From NCBI GenBank assembly GCA_038253945.1, contig JBBSGR010000011.1:1-64000 (forward strand): DNA of 64,000 nucleotides, read 5' to 3'. How positions within the stretch are numbered: the first letter of the stretch is position 1; the number at the start of each line of letters is the position of its first letter. The notes under the pieces were generated by a model. The model saw nothing but the letters and a program-made list of their open reading frames with translations. It was not told the DNA's origin and made no database searches. The position numbers and the translations under genes were made by a program. Shown here piece by piece: positions 6,344-15,819 of this stretch. The stretch comes from JBBRYW01 sp038253945. Lineage in GTDB: Bacteria > Actinomycetota > Thermoleophilia > Gaiellales > Gaiellaceae.

Positions 6344-9145
6344 TCAGGACCGGCGCCTGGTCGTTCCGGCGCCACCCGGCGTAACCCGCCTGATCACCAC
6401 CACCGCCGTGTCGTCGGTCAGCTCGTCGCCCGCGAAGCGCCGACAGTCGGCGACGACTGCGCTCGCGAGATCCTGCGCGGACGCGGCGTGCCGCTCGCGG
6501 AGCAGGGAGTCGAGGCGCTCGACGCCGTACTGCTCCCCATTCCGGCGTGCCTCGATCAGCCCGTCGGTGTAGAGCACGATCGCCGACCCCGGCCCGAGCT
6601 CGGCGCACACGGCGGCGTACCGCTGCCCGTTCTCGATCCCGAGCGCGATGCCCGAGACCGGGAGCTCCTGGACGGCGCCGTCCGCGCGAACCATGCGCGG
6701 AGGCGGGTGGCCCGCGCTTGCGCAGACGAGGCGGCCGCGCTCGACGTCGATGGTGACCGAGACCATCGTGACGAACTTGCCGACCGGGATCTCCCCGACG
6801 AGCACCTCGTTCGCAGCGGCCAGGAAGTCGTCCGGCTCGGGATGCTCCCGCGTCAGCGAGCGGAAGACGAACTTCGCCATCGCCATGTCGGCCGTCGCTT
6901 CGATTCCGTGCCCCGTGACGTCGCCGACCACGACCGCGAGGCGCCCGTCCGCGAGCAGCAGGTAATCGTAGACGTCGCCCCCGACGTCAACGCGCGCAGA
7001 CGACTCGTAGACGTCGCCGAGCTCGAGCCCCGGCACGGCCGGCCGGGACCGCGGCCTCAGCGAGCGCTGCATCGTGTCGGCGAAGCTCTTCTGCTGCTGG
7101 TACAGGCGGGCGTTGTCGATGGCGAGAGCGGCCTGGGCCGCGATCGACCGCGTCGTTCCCATCGTCTCCGGCGTGAGCGGTCGCGAGGGATCAAGCGAGA
7201 GCAGGGTCAGCGTGCCGACGACCTCCGAAGGCGTCGCGATCGGCACGATGCCCGCTGTCGAGCCCTTCTCGAGAAACGGTGCGAGCAGGCTGTGCGACGT
7301 GTCGAGACCCCGGGCCGATCCCGGATCGAGGAGCAGCGGCTCGGCGGTGTCGAGCAGACGCTGCACCGGCGGCGCCGCCATCGACTGTGACCGGGAGAGA
7401 ACCGCGCGAACCGGTTCGAGGAGTGCCTCGTTCGCGACGTGGATCGCCCGTGTCACGAGCAGCTCGCCGCGCGCGTCAGGCATCCTGATCACGGCAGCGT
7501 CGAGCGAGAATGACTCGACGAGCGCCCGGGCGATCGCCTCGAGCGTCGTCTCGAGCGAGAGGCTCTGGGCGAACGAGCGTGAGATCTCGTAGAGCGCCCG
7601 CAGCTCGCGCGTCGCCCGGCGCTCGGTTCTGAGAACCTGCTCGAGCTCGCCGCTCAGCTCTTTCGCCTGCTCGTGGAGCCGGGCGTTGTCGACCGCCACT
7701 GCGAGCTGGGCGGCAAGCACCCGCACGAGCGCTGCCTCACCCGGGGTCAGCGCTCGCCCCCGGGGCGGATATGCGGCGAGCAGGCCGACGATCGCGCCAC
7801 GCGCGACAAGCGGAACGCCGACGGCCGCCTCGATCCTCGACTCGGCAAGCTCGCGACCGAGCGAGGCGAGCCCGGCTTCCGTGCCCGCATCCTCGACCAG
7901 CACGAGGCCGCGCACGCGCAGCGGGCCGAGCGCGAGCTCGAGCAGGCGCTCGGCAACGCGCGCGTGCGGTCCACCGACGCCTCGCGCCGCTGCGGCCTCG
8001 AGCGCGAGCGGCTCCTGCAGGTAAATCGCGATCCGATCGATCGCGAGCAGTTCCGAGACCCGCTCGATCGCGGTCTCGAGCGTGTGAGCGAGCGAGAGCT
8101 GCGCGATCGCCTCGGCCACGATCGCGAGCACCGCACGGGCCTGCTCGAGCTCCAGGGAGAGCCGCTCCGTACGGCCGCGCTCCTGGAGCGCGTCGCTCGC
8201 CCGTGCCGCCACGCGCGCGAGCGCGCGTCCCTCGGCGTCGGACAGAGTGTCCCGCAGGTCGAGCGCGAGCTGTAGCACCGTCGCCGGCTCCTGGCCAAGG
8301 CGGATCGCTGCGACCGCGAGCTCTCCCGCCGAGGTCGTCACGCGCGTCGGGAGGAACGCCTGCCTCGTAGTAGCGACGCGACGGGCGAGCTCGCGAAGCT
8401 CGGCGAGCTCCGACTGATCCCAACTCGTTCCGGCCGACGCGAGGAGATCGAGCCGCCCCGTAACACCGCCCCGCCAGAGAAGAGCGCCGCGCGCCTCGGT
8501 CGCGTTTGCCACCAGCTCCACGACTTCAGCGGCCGCGAGCACCTCGTCATCAGTCGAGCCGGCCCCGAGCGCATCGCCGACGAGCTGGAGGATGCGCTCA
8601 CGCGGTATCTGCGTGGCTCGCGTTTCCGCCTCTGCGTCGAGGCGGCACAGGGCAAGCGCCAGGCTTCCTGCCAGGACGCAGGCCACGCCCTCGTCGAACG
8701 GCGAGAAGGGGCCGGCCATTCGTAGGAACTCGAGGGTCGCGCGAACCCGCCCCTCGATCACGACCGGCGCGAGCAATACGCCCTGCGCGCCGAGCCCCTC
8801 CGCCAGCATCGACAGAGGTGCGGGCGCGCGGTAGCCGGAGCTCGGACCGTCGATCGGAACGGCAGCGACGGACATGCGCGCACCTTCCAGCTCGGCCGCA
8901 AGGGCGGGCGAGGAGCCGGAGACGACCCGCACGCGGAGGTGCAGGCCGGTGGAGTCGATCAAGCGCGAAAGCCCCACGTCCGCCCGCAGAGCGGACGTAC
9001 CGGCCCCCACGGCGGCCTCGAGCGCCTCGGCTTCCTGTGTGCAGATACGCAAAGGTGCGCTCGCCTCGGCGACCCGCGCTAGAGCGTCGACGGCCGAGGC
9101 GCCGGCGGCGGGAACGCGTTCCGGTACCTTCGCGCGGAGGCTCAC
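6344..9145 (-). CDS. multi-GAF SpoIIE/RsbU-type PP2C phosphatase
   Basis: A 933-residue cytoplasmic signalling protein. At least three GAF-like sensor regions occupy about residues 20-680, separated by helical linkers that should form coiled coils. The C-terminal 240 residues are a PP2C/SpoIIE phosphatase with the metal motif ARVDVGGDVYDY, then VVVGDVTGHGI, and the terminal acidic segment DDTAVVVIR. These proteins usually dephosphorylate an anti-sigma-factor antagonist and so switch on a stress sigma factor. No kinase or antagonist gene lies beside it. Start GTG 9145. Confidence 0.88.
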   Translation of the reverse strand: MSLRAKVPERVPAAGASAVDALARVAEASAPLRICTQEAEALEAAVGAGTSALRADVGLSRLIDSTGLHLRVRVVSGSSPALAAELEGARMSVAAVPIDGPSSGYRAPAPLSMLAEGLGAQGVLLAPVVIEGRVRATLEFLRMAGPFSPFDEGVACVLAGSLALALCRLDAEAETRATQIPRERILQLVGDALGAGSTDDEVLAAAEVVELVANATEARGALLWRGGVTGRLDLLASAGTSWDQSELAELRELARRVATTRQAFLPTRVTTSAGELAVAAIRLGQEPATVLQLALDLRDTLSDAEGRALARVAARASDALQERGRTERLSLELEQARAVLAIVAEAIAQLSLAHTLETAIERVSELLAIDRIAIYLQEPLALEAAAARGVGGPHARVAERLLELALGPLRVRGLVLVEDAGTEAGLASLGRELAESRIEAAVGVPLVARGAIVGLLAAYPPRGRALTPGEAALVRVLAAQLAVAVDNARLHEQAKELSGELEQVLRTERRATRELRALYEISRSFAQSLSLETTLEAIARALVESFSLDAAVIRMPDARGELLVTRAIHVANEALLEPVRAVLSRSQSMAAPPVQRLLDTAEPLLLDPGSARGLDTSHSLLAPFLEKGSTAGIVPIATPSEVVGTLTLLSLDPSRPLTPETMGTTRSIAAQAALAIDNARLYQQQKSFADTMQRSLRPRSRPAVPGLELGDVYESSARVDVGGDVYDYLLLADGRLAVVVGDVTGHGIEATADMAMAKFVFRSLTREHPEPDDFLAAANEVLVGEIPVGKFVTMVSVTIDVERGRLVCASAGHPPPRMVRADGAVQELPVSGIALGIENGQRYAAVCAELGPGSAIVLYTDGLIEARRNGEQYGVERLDSLLRERHAASAQDLASAVVADCRRFAGDELTDDTAVVVIRRVTPGGAGTTRRRS

Positions 9146-9210
9146 GACTGGAGTATCGCGAGCGCCAGGTCGGCACTGCTAGCTGGTCCTCGTGAGCGGC
9201 TTCCGCGATA

Positions 9211-9447
9211 ATGGCTCGCATGGCCCAACCAGCACACCGAGGCGACGCCCCTCCGACCCCCGATCCGCTCGCCGTTCACCGCGAGTACCGGCGGCACCGC
9301 GCGCGGCGTGAGTTTCGCTCCGCGAGGCTCCGCGAACGGCGGAACGCTCACGTTCGTTTCTTCCTCGCCATCGCGCTCCTGCTCGTCCTCAGCATTGCGT
9401 TCGGGCTGACGGCATGGCGGCAGGTCGAGCAGCTCTTCGGGCTGTAG
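9211..9447 (+). CDS. small single-pass membrane protein
   Basis: A 78-residue protein with a proline- and arginine-rich, highly basic N-terminal half and one hydrophobic helix (about residues 49-67, FFLAIALLLVLSIAFGL). The topology is probably N-in. It is divergent from the phosphatase gene and 13 bases ahead of the next plus-strand membrane protein, so they are likely co-transcribed. Family not recognised. Confidence 0.6.
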   Translation: MARMAQPAHRGDAPPTPDPLAVHREYRRHRARREFRSARLRERRNAHVRFFLAIALLLVLSIAFGLTAWRQVEQLFGL

Positions 9448-9460
9448 CCCGGAAATCGCC

Positions 9461-9949
9461 GTGGAGCCTCCGTCCCTCGGACCGCCTCCTCGCCGGGCGC
9501 CCCTGCGAGGTATGCGGATCTCGCGGGCAGCCGGACGCGGCAGCTCGCAGCTTCGCACCGCCGGTGCCCGCCTGAGCGGCGTCGCGGGTCTCGTCCTCAT
9601 GCTCTCTGCGTTCATGGATTGGTACTCGGGATCCGGCGACGGTCTCACGATCGGGGTGATCGGCTGGCACACCGGCACCCTCGGGAAGCTGGTCTTCTTC
9701 CTCGGGCTGGCCGTCCTCCTCCTGTATGGCCTGCGCGAGGCGGGTATTCAGTTGCCCGCGAGCATCCCGGAGAGCCTACTTCTGATCGCGCTCGGAGGAC
9801 TCGCGACCACCTTCGTGTTGATCCAGCTTGTCGCCATCCCCGACCGCTTCATTCCGTGGGACGGTCGCGGCGTCGGAATCTGGGTCGCGCTCGCCGCGGC
9901 GCTCGCGGTAATCTCGAGCGGCGTCGTGCAGGCGACGGAGGATCTGTGA
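9461..9949 (+). CDS. membrane protein with four helices, unknown function
   Basis: A 162-residue integral membrane protein. Hydrophobic helices lie near residues 38-55, 72-92, 102-122 and 138-155. The loop after the first helix holds FMDWYSGSGDG, a pattern seen in small actinobacterial membrane proteins of unknown role. GTG 9461 is used; ATG 9512 would remove a disordered leader and is a plausible alternative. Convergent with the response-regulator hybrid gene. Confidence 0.65.
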   Translation: MEPPSLGPPPRRAPLRGMRISRAAGRGSSQLRTAGARLSGVAGLVLMLSAFMDWYSGSGDGLTIGVIGWHTGTLGKLVFFLGLAVLLLYGLREAGIQLPASIPESLLLIALGGLATTFVLIQLVAIPDRFIPWDGRGVGIWVALAAALAVISSGVVQATEDL

Positions 9950-9986
9950 ACCCGCTTTTTTCGCCGCTTCGCCGCGCTGACGCGCG

Positions 9987-10586
9987 TCAGCCGCCGAGCA
10001 GTTGCTTGGTCGACTCGACCAGCTGTTGCGGGTCGAACGGCTTGCCGATGAAACCGCGGGCGCCGCGTGAAGTCGCCTCGGCCGCGGACTCTCCGTCGAC
10101 CTTGCCGCTGAACATGATGACGGGAATCGCCTCGACGCCGTGCCGCTCACGCATGCGGCGAAGCATCTCCCAACCGTCCACCTCGGGCATCATCACATCG
10201 AGGAGGATCAGAGCGGGGGGCTCGTCCTCGAGGGCGGCCAGCCCCTCCTCGGCGCTGCCTGCCTCGCGGACGGAATAGCCCTCGAGCTCGAGGTTCACGC
10301 GGACGTATTCCCGCACCCGCTCGTCGTCGTCGACGATCAGGACGAGAGGGCCTTCCTGCGTCCTGCCGGCCGGTCCAGAATGCAGCAGGAAGGCATCGAG
10401 GTCGGCCCGCCGATAGCGTCGATGCCCCCCGGGCGTGTAGAAGGTGGGGACGCGCTTCAGATCCGACCACTTGCGGATGGTGCTCTGCGCGACCCCGAGG
10501 TACTTGGCGGCCTGACCCAGGGTGAGCCACTCGTTGGCCTCGCCGCTCGAGCCCCGTCTGCTACCGCCGATGTCTCGGAAAACCAC
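9987..10586 (-). CDS. MerR-type HTH fused to a response-regulator receiver
   Basis: A 199-residue two-domain regulator. Residues 20-68 form an excisionase/MerR-type winged helix (LTLGQAAKYLGVAQSTIRKW, then the wing GGHRRYRRADLDAFL). Residues 80-198 are a receiver with the acidic triad DDD (86-88), phospho-acceptor Asp130 (LILLDVMMP), Ser160 and Lys182. This domain order (DNA binding first, receiver second) is opposite to ordinary response regulators. No histidine kinase is adjacent. A 16-base perfect palindrome overlaps the end of the gene (9976-9991). Start GTG 10586. Confidence 0.85.
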   Translation of the reverse strand: MVFRDIGGSRRGSSGEANEWLTLGQAAKYLGVAQSTIRKWSDLKRVPTFYTPGGHRRYRRADLDAFLLHSGPAGRTQEGPLVLIVDDDERVREYVRVNLELEGYSVREAGSAEEGLAALEDEPPALILLDVMMPEVDGWEMLRRMRERHGVEAIPVIMFSGKVDGESAAEATSRGARGFIGKPFDPQQLVESTKQLLGG

Positions 10587-10639
10587 GCCGGCTTCGATTC
10601 TACTGGAAATTTACCTTTCCTGGAAGGGCGCGAGGCGTA

Positions 10640-10879
10640 TCAACCGGCGGCCGTCGTCACGGTGACAGTCGGGCCTGGCGGCCCCAGGGTCGAAGGCTCG
10701 AGCGTGCGCTCATACGTGACCGTCCCGCCATCGCCGGCTGTGTCGTTCAGCGTCTGGCCGACGGCGAGCCCGAGCAGAAAGCACACAGCCGCACCGACCA
10801 CGGCGAGAAGGAAGCCGGCTCGGCGTCTGCGCTTCCGGTCCGTGCGGGCACGTCGGTGGTCACGCTCCCCGACGGCCAT
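10640..10879 (-). CDS. small single-pass membrane protein
   Basis: A 79-residue protein with a strongly basic N-terminus (RRARTDRKRRRRAG), one membrane helix (about residues 21-43) and a Thr/Val/Pro-rich outer tail. ATG 10879 is chosen because GGAG lies six bases ahead; a TTG at 10900 overlapping the upstream stop (TTGA) is also possible. Function unknown. It follows the 104-residue gene directly. Confidence 0.55.
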   Translation of the reverse strand: MAVGERDHRRARTDRKRRRRAGFLLAVVGAAVCFLLGLAVGQTLNDTAGDGGTVTYERTLEPSTLGPPGPTVTVTTAAG

Positions 10880-10896
10880 CGTCGGCTCCGGCCCAC

Positions 10897-11211
10897 TCAA
10901 GGAGAGAAGTCCGTGGCGCCGCGCGCGTACAGACAGAACGCGGCGTCCTCGACGAGCGCGAGGTCTCCGGGCCTGGCCTCCTCGGGCGCCCGCTCGGTCA
11001 CGGCTTCGCGACTCCAGCGCTCGGCGGCGCGGTAGGCCTCGGCCAGTTGCTCGAGCGTGAAGGTCTGTCCGAGGCGGCGTCGCAACTCATCGGTGAGAGC
11101 GTCCACCTGGGCCACGAGGCGGCAATATCGCGCCCGATCGGGTGCGGCGGCGAGTAGCCGGCGATGCCCGTCCTCCCACTCGCGTCGGGCGCTATCCACC
11201 GAGGCTCCCAC
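10897..11211 (-). CDS. hypothetical helical protein, 104 residues
   Basis: A 104-residue soluble, mostly helical protein starting with GTG 11211. Visible features are a WEDGHRRL helix and the amphipathic stretch LTDELRRRLGQTFTLEQLAEAY. No catalytic motif is apparent. In many actinobacteria a Ppx/GppA gene follows DUF501, but this is not that gene. It is separated from DUF501 by about 130 bases that carry two identical palindromes. Family not recognised. Confidence 0.6.
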   Translation of the reverse strand: MGASVDSARREWEDGHRRLLAAAPDRARYCRLVAQVDALTDELRRRLGQTFTLEQLAEAYRAAERWSREAVTERAPEEARPGDLALVEDAAFCLYARGATDFSP

Positions 11212-11223
11212 GGCGCGCCATGA

Positions 11224-11246
11224 TAGGCACCGCAAGCGGTGCCTAC
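11224..11246. repeat. palindrome copy 1 (GGCACCGCAAGCGGTGCC core)
   Basis: A perfect inverted repeat with ten-base arms around a two-base centre, able to fold as a hairpin with a CAAG loop. The same sequence recurs at 11321-11344. It lies just upstream of the 104-residue gene start. Confidence 0.85.
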
Positions 11247-11295
11247 GAACCGCAGTCGGGATCCAGTGCGCTCGACCGGTCATTTCAGACGGAAC

Positions 11296-11309
11296 GCGGG
11301 CAAGCCCGC
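11296..11309. repeat. short hairpin GCGGGCAAGCCCGC between the palindromes
   Basis: Six-base arms with AA between them. It has the same CAAG loop as the two larger palindromes on either side, suggesting a composite REP-like unit. Confidence 0.5.
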
Positions 11310-11320
11310 CTTCTGAGAAT

Positions 11321-11344
11321 GTAGGCACCGCAAGCGGTGCCTAC
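11321..11344. repeat. palindrome copy 2, covering the DUF501 stop codon
   Basis: Eleven-base perfect arms (GTAGGCACCGC and its complement) with AA between. It is identical to copy 1 over 23 bases. The DUF501 stop codon (11341-11343) lies inside its right arm, so it may serve as a terminator or RNA-end stabiliser for the upstream transcript. Confidence 0.85.
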
Positions 11345-11844
11345 GGAGCGGCGGAAGCTGAGCAGCAGCGGGCTGGCCAGAGCGGCTCGATCTCAGCCAG
11401 GATCCGGTCGCCGAGCTCGTAGCCCGGACGGGCGAGCGCCCATGCTGCGTGCGCGTGCAGGCACTTGAGACGCTCGGCGCTGCCAGCGCCCCCGATTCCG
11501 AGCTCGAGCGACGCACCGCCATCCAGGCCGGCCCGCGAACCCGCCAGACGCCGACGGATGACGCGTTGATCCGCCGTGGCCTGCTCGAGGCTTGCCGCCA
11601 GCCTCCCATCCCGCCGCGCCTCTTCACCGAAGCGCTCGACGCCGCCGAGGGCTTCGAGGCGGGCCACCGCACGTACCAGGTGTGGGCAGGTCAGGTAATA
11701 GGTCGTCGGGAACGGCTGGCCCGCGCTGTCGTACGAGTCCTGCTCGGTGACAGCGGGCAGACCGAACGGGCAGCGGGCGGCGACGCCCCTGAACGCGCGC
11801 GTCGGGCGACGGAGCTGGCGCTCGACGACCGCTCGGTCATCCAT
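11341..11844 (-). CDS. DUF501 family protein
   Basis: A 167-residue protein of the DUF501 family, which in Actinomycetota almost always sits beside ftsB. Family marks visible are RCPFGLPAVTEQ near residue 24, the segment FPTTYYLTCPHLVRAVARLEALGGVER, and the late KCLHAHAAWALA. Conserved Cys and His residues in these segments hint at metal binding, but the function is unproven. Its ATG lies within the end of ftsB (8-base overlap). Confidence 0.92.
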   Translation of the reverse strand: MDDRAVVERQLRRPTRAFRGVAARCPFGLPAVTEQDSYDSAGQPFPTTYYLTCPHLVRAVARLEALGGVERFGEEARRDGRLAASLEQATADQRVIRRRLAGSRAGLDGGASLELGIGGAGSAERLKCLHAHAAWALARPGYELGDRILAEIEPLWPARCCSASAAP

Positions 11845-12187
11845 CCTTTCTGATCGTAGCTCGGCGCTTCTCCTGCTCCTTGCGCCAACGCTCGATTCCC
11901 TTGACGATGAACAGACGCTCGCCCGGCCTGACGAAGCCGATCCGCCGGGCCTGACGGAGCAGCCCGGGGCCCGCGAGCGAGTGGGACAGCTTTTCCTCGA
12001 GCGTCCGCCGCTGCGTCTCCAGAACGCTCACCTCCGCGGTACGGCGGCCCAGGGCGTCGCGCGTCCGCAGGTAGGTCCGGAGCGGCTGCGAGTAGAGGAA
12101 GGCGATCAGGAGCAGGACGGCGGCGACCAGCCAGCGGCGCCCGGCGCCGGGCCGGATTCGAGCCCCTCGGAACGTTCGAGCCGCCAT
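11837..12187 (-). CDS. ftsB: FtsB/DivIC septum formation initiator
   Basis: A 116-residue bitopic division protein. A basic cytoplasmic start is followed by one membrane helix (about residues 20-36) and an extracytoplasmic coiled coil (TRDALGRRTAEVSVLETQRRTLEEKL). The globular end GFVRPGERLFIV is typical of DivIC/FtsB. It links FtsQ and FtsL to the divisome. It sits between pyk and DUF501, in the position usual for actinobacteria except for the intervening pyk. Confidence 0.9.
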   Translation of the reverse strand: MAARTFRGARIRPGAGRRWLVAAVLLLIAFLYSQPLRTYLRTRDALGRRTAEVSVLETQRRTLEEKLSHSLAGPGLLRQARRIGFVRPGERLFIVKGIERWRKEQEKRRATIRKDG

Positions 12188-12234
12188 CGCACGCCCTTTC
12201 GGGCCGCGAGCGCCGTTTCCTGCCGATGCCGCCC

Positions 12235-13671
12235 TCAGGCGACGTCGACCTTGATCACGTTCGTGGTTCCCGGGAGGTTGACGGCGGTTCCGGCGGTGAT
12301 GACCACCCGATCGCCGGCAGCGACGATGCCGCTGTCACGGACAGCGTCGAGCGAGCTCGCCCACAGCTCGTCGACGTTGCTCGCCTGTGGAATCTCGATC
12401 GGGATCACGCCCCACTCGATCGCCATCTGCTGGGCCGCGTAGCGGTGGTGCGTCAGGCCGACGATCGGGCGGTGCGGCCGCAGCCGCGCGACGGCCGACG
12501 CGGTCTGGCCCGTAAAGGTGGGCACGAGTATGGCGCGGGCGCGCAGAACCTCCGCGAGGTCGCAGGCCGCGTTCGACATCGCTCGCCCGATCGTCGGCTC
12601 CTCGCTGGCGTCCGGGAGCTGATGCCGGTAGCCGAGGCTCGGCTCGACGGCCCGTGCGATCCGATCCATGTACTCGACAGACTCCATCGGATACTCGCCG
12701 ACCGCGGTCTCGCCCGAGAGCATCAGCGCCGACGTCCCGTCAAGGATTGCGTTGGCCACGTCGCTCGCTTCGGCGCGCGTCGGCTCGGGCTCGTGGATCA
12801 TCGACTCGAGCATCTGGGTTGCGGTGATGACGGGAGTGCCTCGCTGAAGGGCGGCGAGGATGATCCGTTTCTGCAGCAGCGGCACGGAAGCAGGCCCGAT
12901 CTCGACGCCGAGGTCGCCGCGCGCGACCATGACGGCGTCCGCCTCCATCAGGATCTCGTCGAGCACGTCGACCGCCTCGGCCTTCTCGATCTTCGCGATC
13001 ACATGCGCGTGCGAGCCGAAGGACTCGAGCCGCGTCCGCAGCTCGCGCACGTCGGACGCTGCGCGGACGAAGGAGAGAGCGATGTAATCGACCTCCAGCT
13101 CGACGGCGAGCTCGAGATCCGCCAAATCCTTCGGAGTCAGCGAGGGAATCGGAATCTGGATTCCCGGCAGGTTCACCCCCTTGTTGGAGCTCACTACGCC
13201 GCCGACGAGAACCTCGCAGCGCGCGCGCCCGCGCTCGACCTTGCGGACGCGGAGGTGAACGCTCCCGTCGTCGATCAGCACGTCGTTGCCGACCGAAAGA
13301 ACTTCCCCGATCACGGCCGGAGCCACGGGAAGCTCACCGTCCCGCGCGGCATGCTCGGCCACCACGACGATCTCCTCACCGCGGGTGAGCGTCACGGTCG
13401 ACGTGAGCTCGCCGATCCGGAGCTTGGGCCCCTGGAGATCCGCGATCAAGGAGACCGGGCGGCCGAGGTCCACCTGAACCTCGCGCACAGTCCTGGCGCG
13501 AGCCGCGTGCTGCTCGTGCGTGCCGTGCGAGAAGTTCAGCCGCGCACCGTCCATACCGGCCCGGACCAGCGCCTCGATCCGCTCAGGCGACGCAGTGGCC
13601 GGCCCGATCGTGGCCACGATCTTGGTGCGGCGGGGCTCGGCCAATTCCCCCCTGATGCTAGATGCCCGCAC
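12235..13671 (-). CDS. pyk: pyruvate kinase
   Basis: A 478-residue glycolytic enzyme converting phosphoenolpyruvate and ADP to pyruvate and ATP. The N-terminus has RRTKIVATIGPAT, followed by the substrate-site segment GMDGARLNFSHG. Later come the signature IAKIEKAEAVDVLDEIL with its catalytic lysine, VMVARGDLGVEI, and TQMLESM. The C-terminal domain holds the TFTGQTASAVARLRP effector region. GTG 13671 is used; TTG 13644 would give a start 9 residues later and fits the homologous N-terminus equally well. It lies 57 bases after eno, giving consecutive steps of lower glycolysis. Confidence 0.95.
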   Translation of the reverse strand: MRASSIRGELAEPRRTKIVATIGPATASPERIEALVRAGMDGARLNFSHGTHEQHAARARTVREVQVDLGRPVSLIADLQGPKLRIGELTSTVTLTRGEEIVVVAEHAARDGELPVAPAVIGEVLSVGNDVLIDDGSVHLRVRKVERGRARCEVLVGGVVSSNKGVNLPGIQIPIPSLTPKDLADLELAVELEVDYIALSFVRAASDVRELRTRLESFGSHAHVIAKIEKAEAVDVLDEILMEADAVMVARGDLGVEIGPASVPLLQKRIILAALQRGTPVITATQMLESMIHEPEPTRAEASDVANAILDGTSALMLSGETAVGEYPMESVEYMDRIARAVEPSLGYRHQLPDASEEPTIGRAMSNAACDLAEVLRARAILVPTFTGQTASAVARLRPHRPIVGLTHHRYAAQQMAIEWGVIPIEIPQASNVDELWASSLDAVRDSGIVAAGDRVVITAGTAVNLPGTTNVIKVDVA

Positions 13672-13728
13672 CGGACGGAGGGTGCTCCTGGCTCGCGCGT
13701 CCCCCGGCGGGAGATTTCGCCAGGCTAC

Positions 13729-15029
<1,301 letters not shown>

Positions 15030-15033
<4 letters not shown>

Positions 15034-15818
15034 TCGAGCTCCTTGGCGAGGTCGTAGAATCGATCCTGCTCGGCGAGCGACAGCTCCGCGAAGCGATCTC
15101 CCGCCGCCGACGCGAGCTTTTCCGCCTTCTCGACGCGCGCGACGAAGCGGCCGGAGGCCCGCCTGAGCTCCAGCTCGGGATCCACGTTCAGCCGTCGCGC
15201 GACGTTGACGCACGCGAAGAGCAGATCCCCGAGCTCGGCTGCCTGCCTGGCATCTGGAGGCTGCTCAGGAGCCGGCTCGGGCCTCGAGTCGAGCTCGACT
15301 CGGAGCTCCGCGAGCTCGGCCTCCAGATCAGCGAGCGCGCCCGCCACGTCCGCGTACTCGAAGCCCAGCGCGGCCGCGCGGCGCTGTACCTTGCGCGCCA
15401 GCGAAAGCGCGGGCAGCGAGCCCGGAATGCCGCCGAAGGCGCCCTCCCGGCCCTCCGTCGCCTTGATCTCCTCCCAGCGGCCGCGCACCGCGGCCGCCGT
15501 CGCGAGGGTTGCGCCGCCGAACACATGAGGGTGCCTTCGCACGAGCTTCGCGTGGACGCCGCGCGCAACCTCCTCCAGCCCGCCGTCGCCTCGCTCCGAT
15601 AGCAGCAAGGCCAGGAAGTACACCTGAAAGAGCAGGTCGCCGAGCTCGTCCAGGAGCGCCTCGGGCGAGCCTGACATCGCTGCGTCGGCGACCTCGTAGG
15701 CCTCCTCGAGCGTGTGCGGGACGATCGTTTCCGCCGTCTGCTCGCGATCCCACGGACACTCCCGGCGAAGCCGCTCGGTCAGGCGCTGGAGGTCGATCAG
15801 CGCGTCTGCGAGGGCCAA
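15030..15818 (-). CDS. mazG: nucleoside triphosphate pyrophosphohydrolase MazG
   Basis: A 262-residue protein with two MazG helical domains, residues 10-125 and 145-260. The first has the classic CPWDREQTAETIVPHTLEEAYEV start and LLDELGDLLFQVYFLA metal-binding region; the second has AELGDLLFACVNVARR. It hydrolyses nucleoside triphosphates to monophosphates and clears damaged or excess NTPs. The TTG start at 15818 lies one base after the foldase stop; an early MALADALIDLQRLTERLR match to homologs supports it. Its gene order with mfd and eno is conserved in actinobacteria. Confidence 0.93.
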
Positions 15819-15819
15819 G

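Noticed and set aside
9950..9991. T-run plus palindrome as a classical terminator between convergent genes
   Set aside because: The T-run comes before, not after, the hairpin for the plus-strand gene, and is an A-run for the other; kept only as a note.
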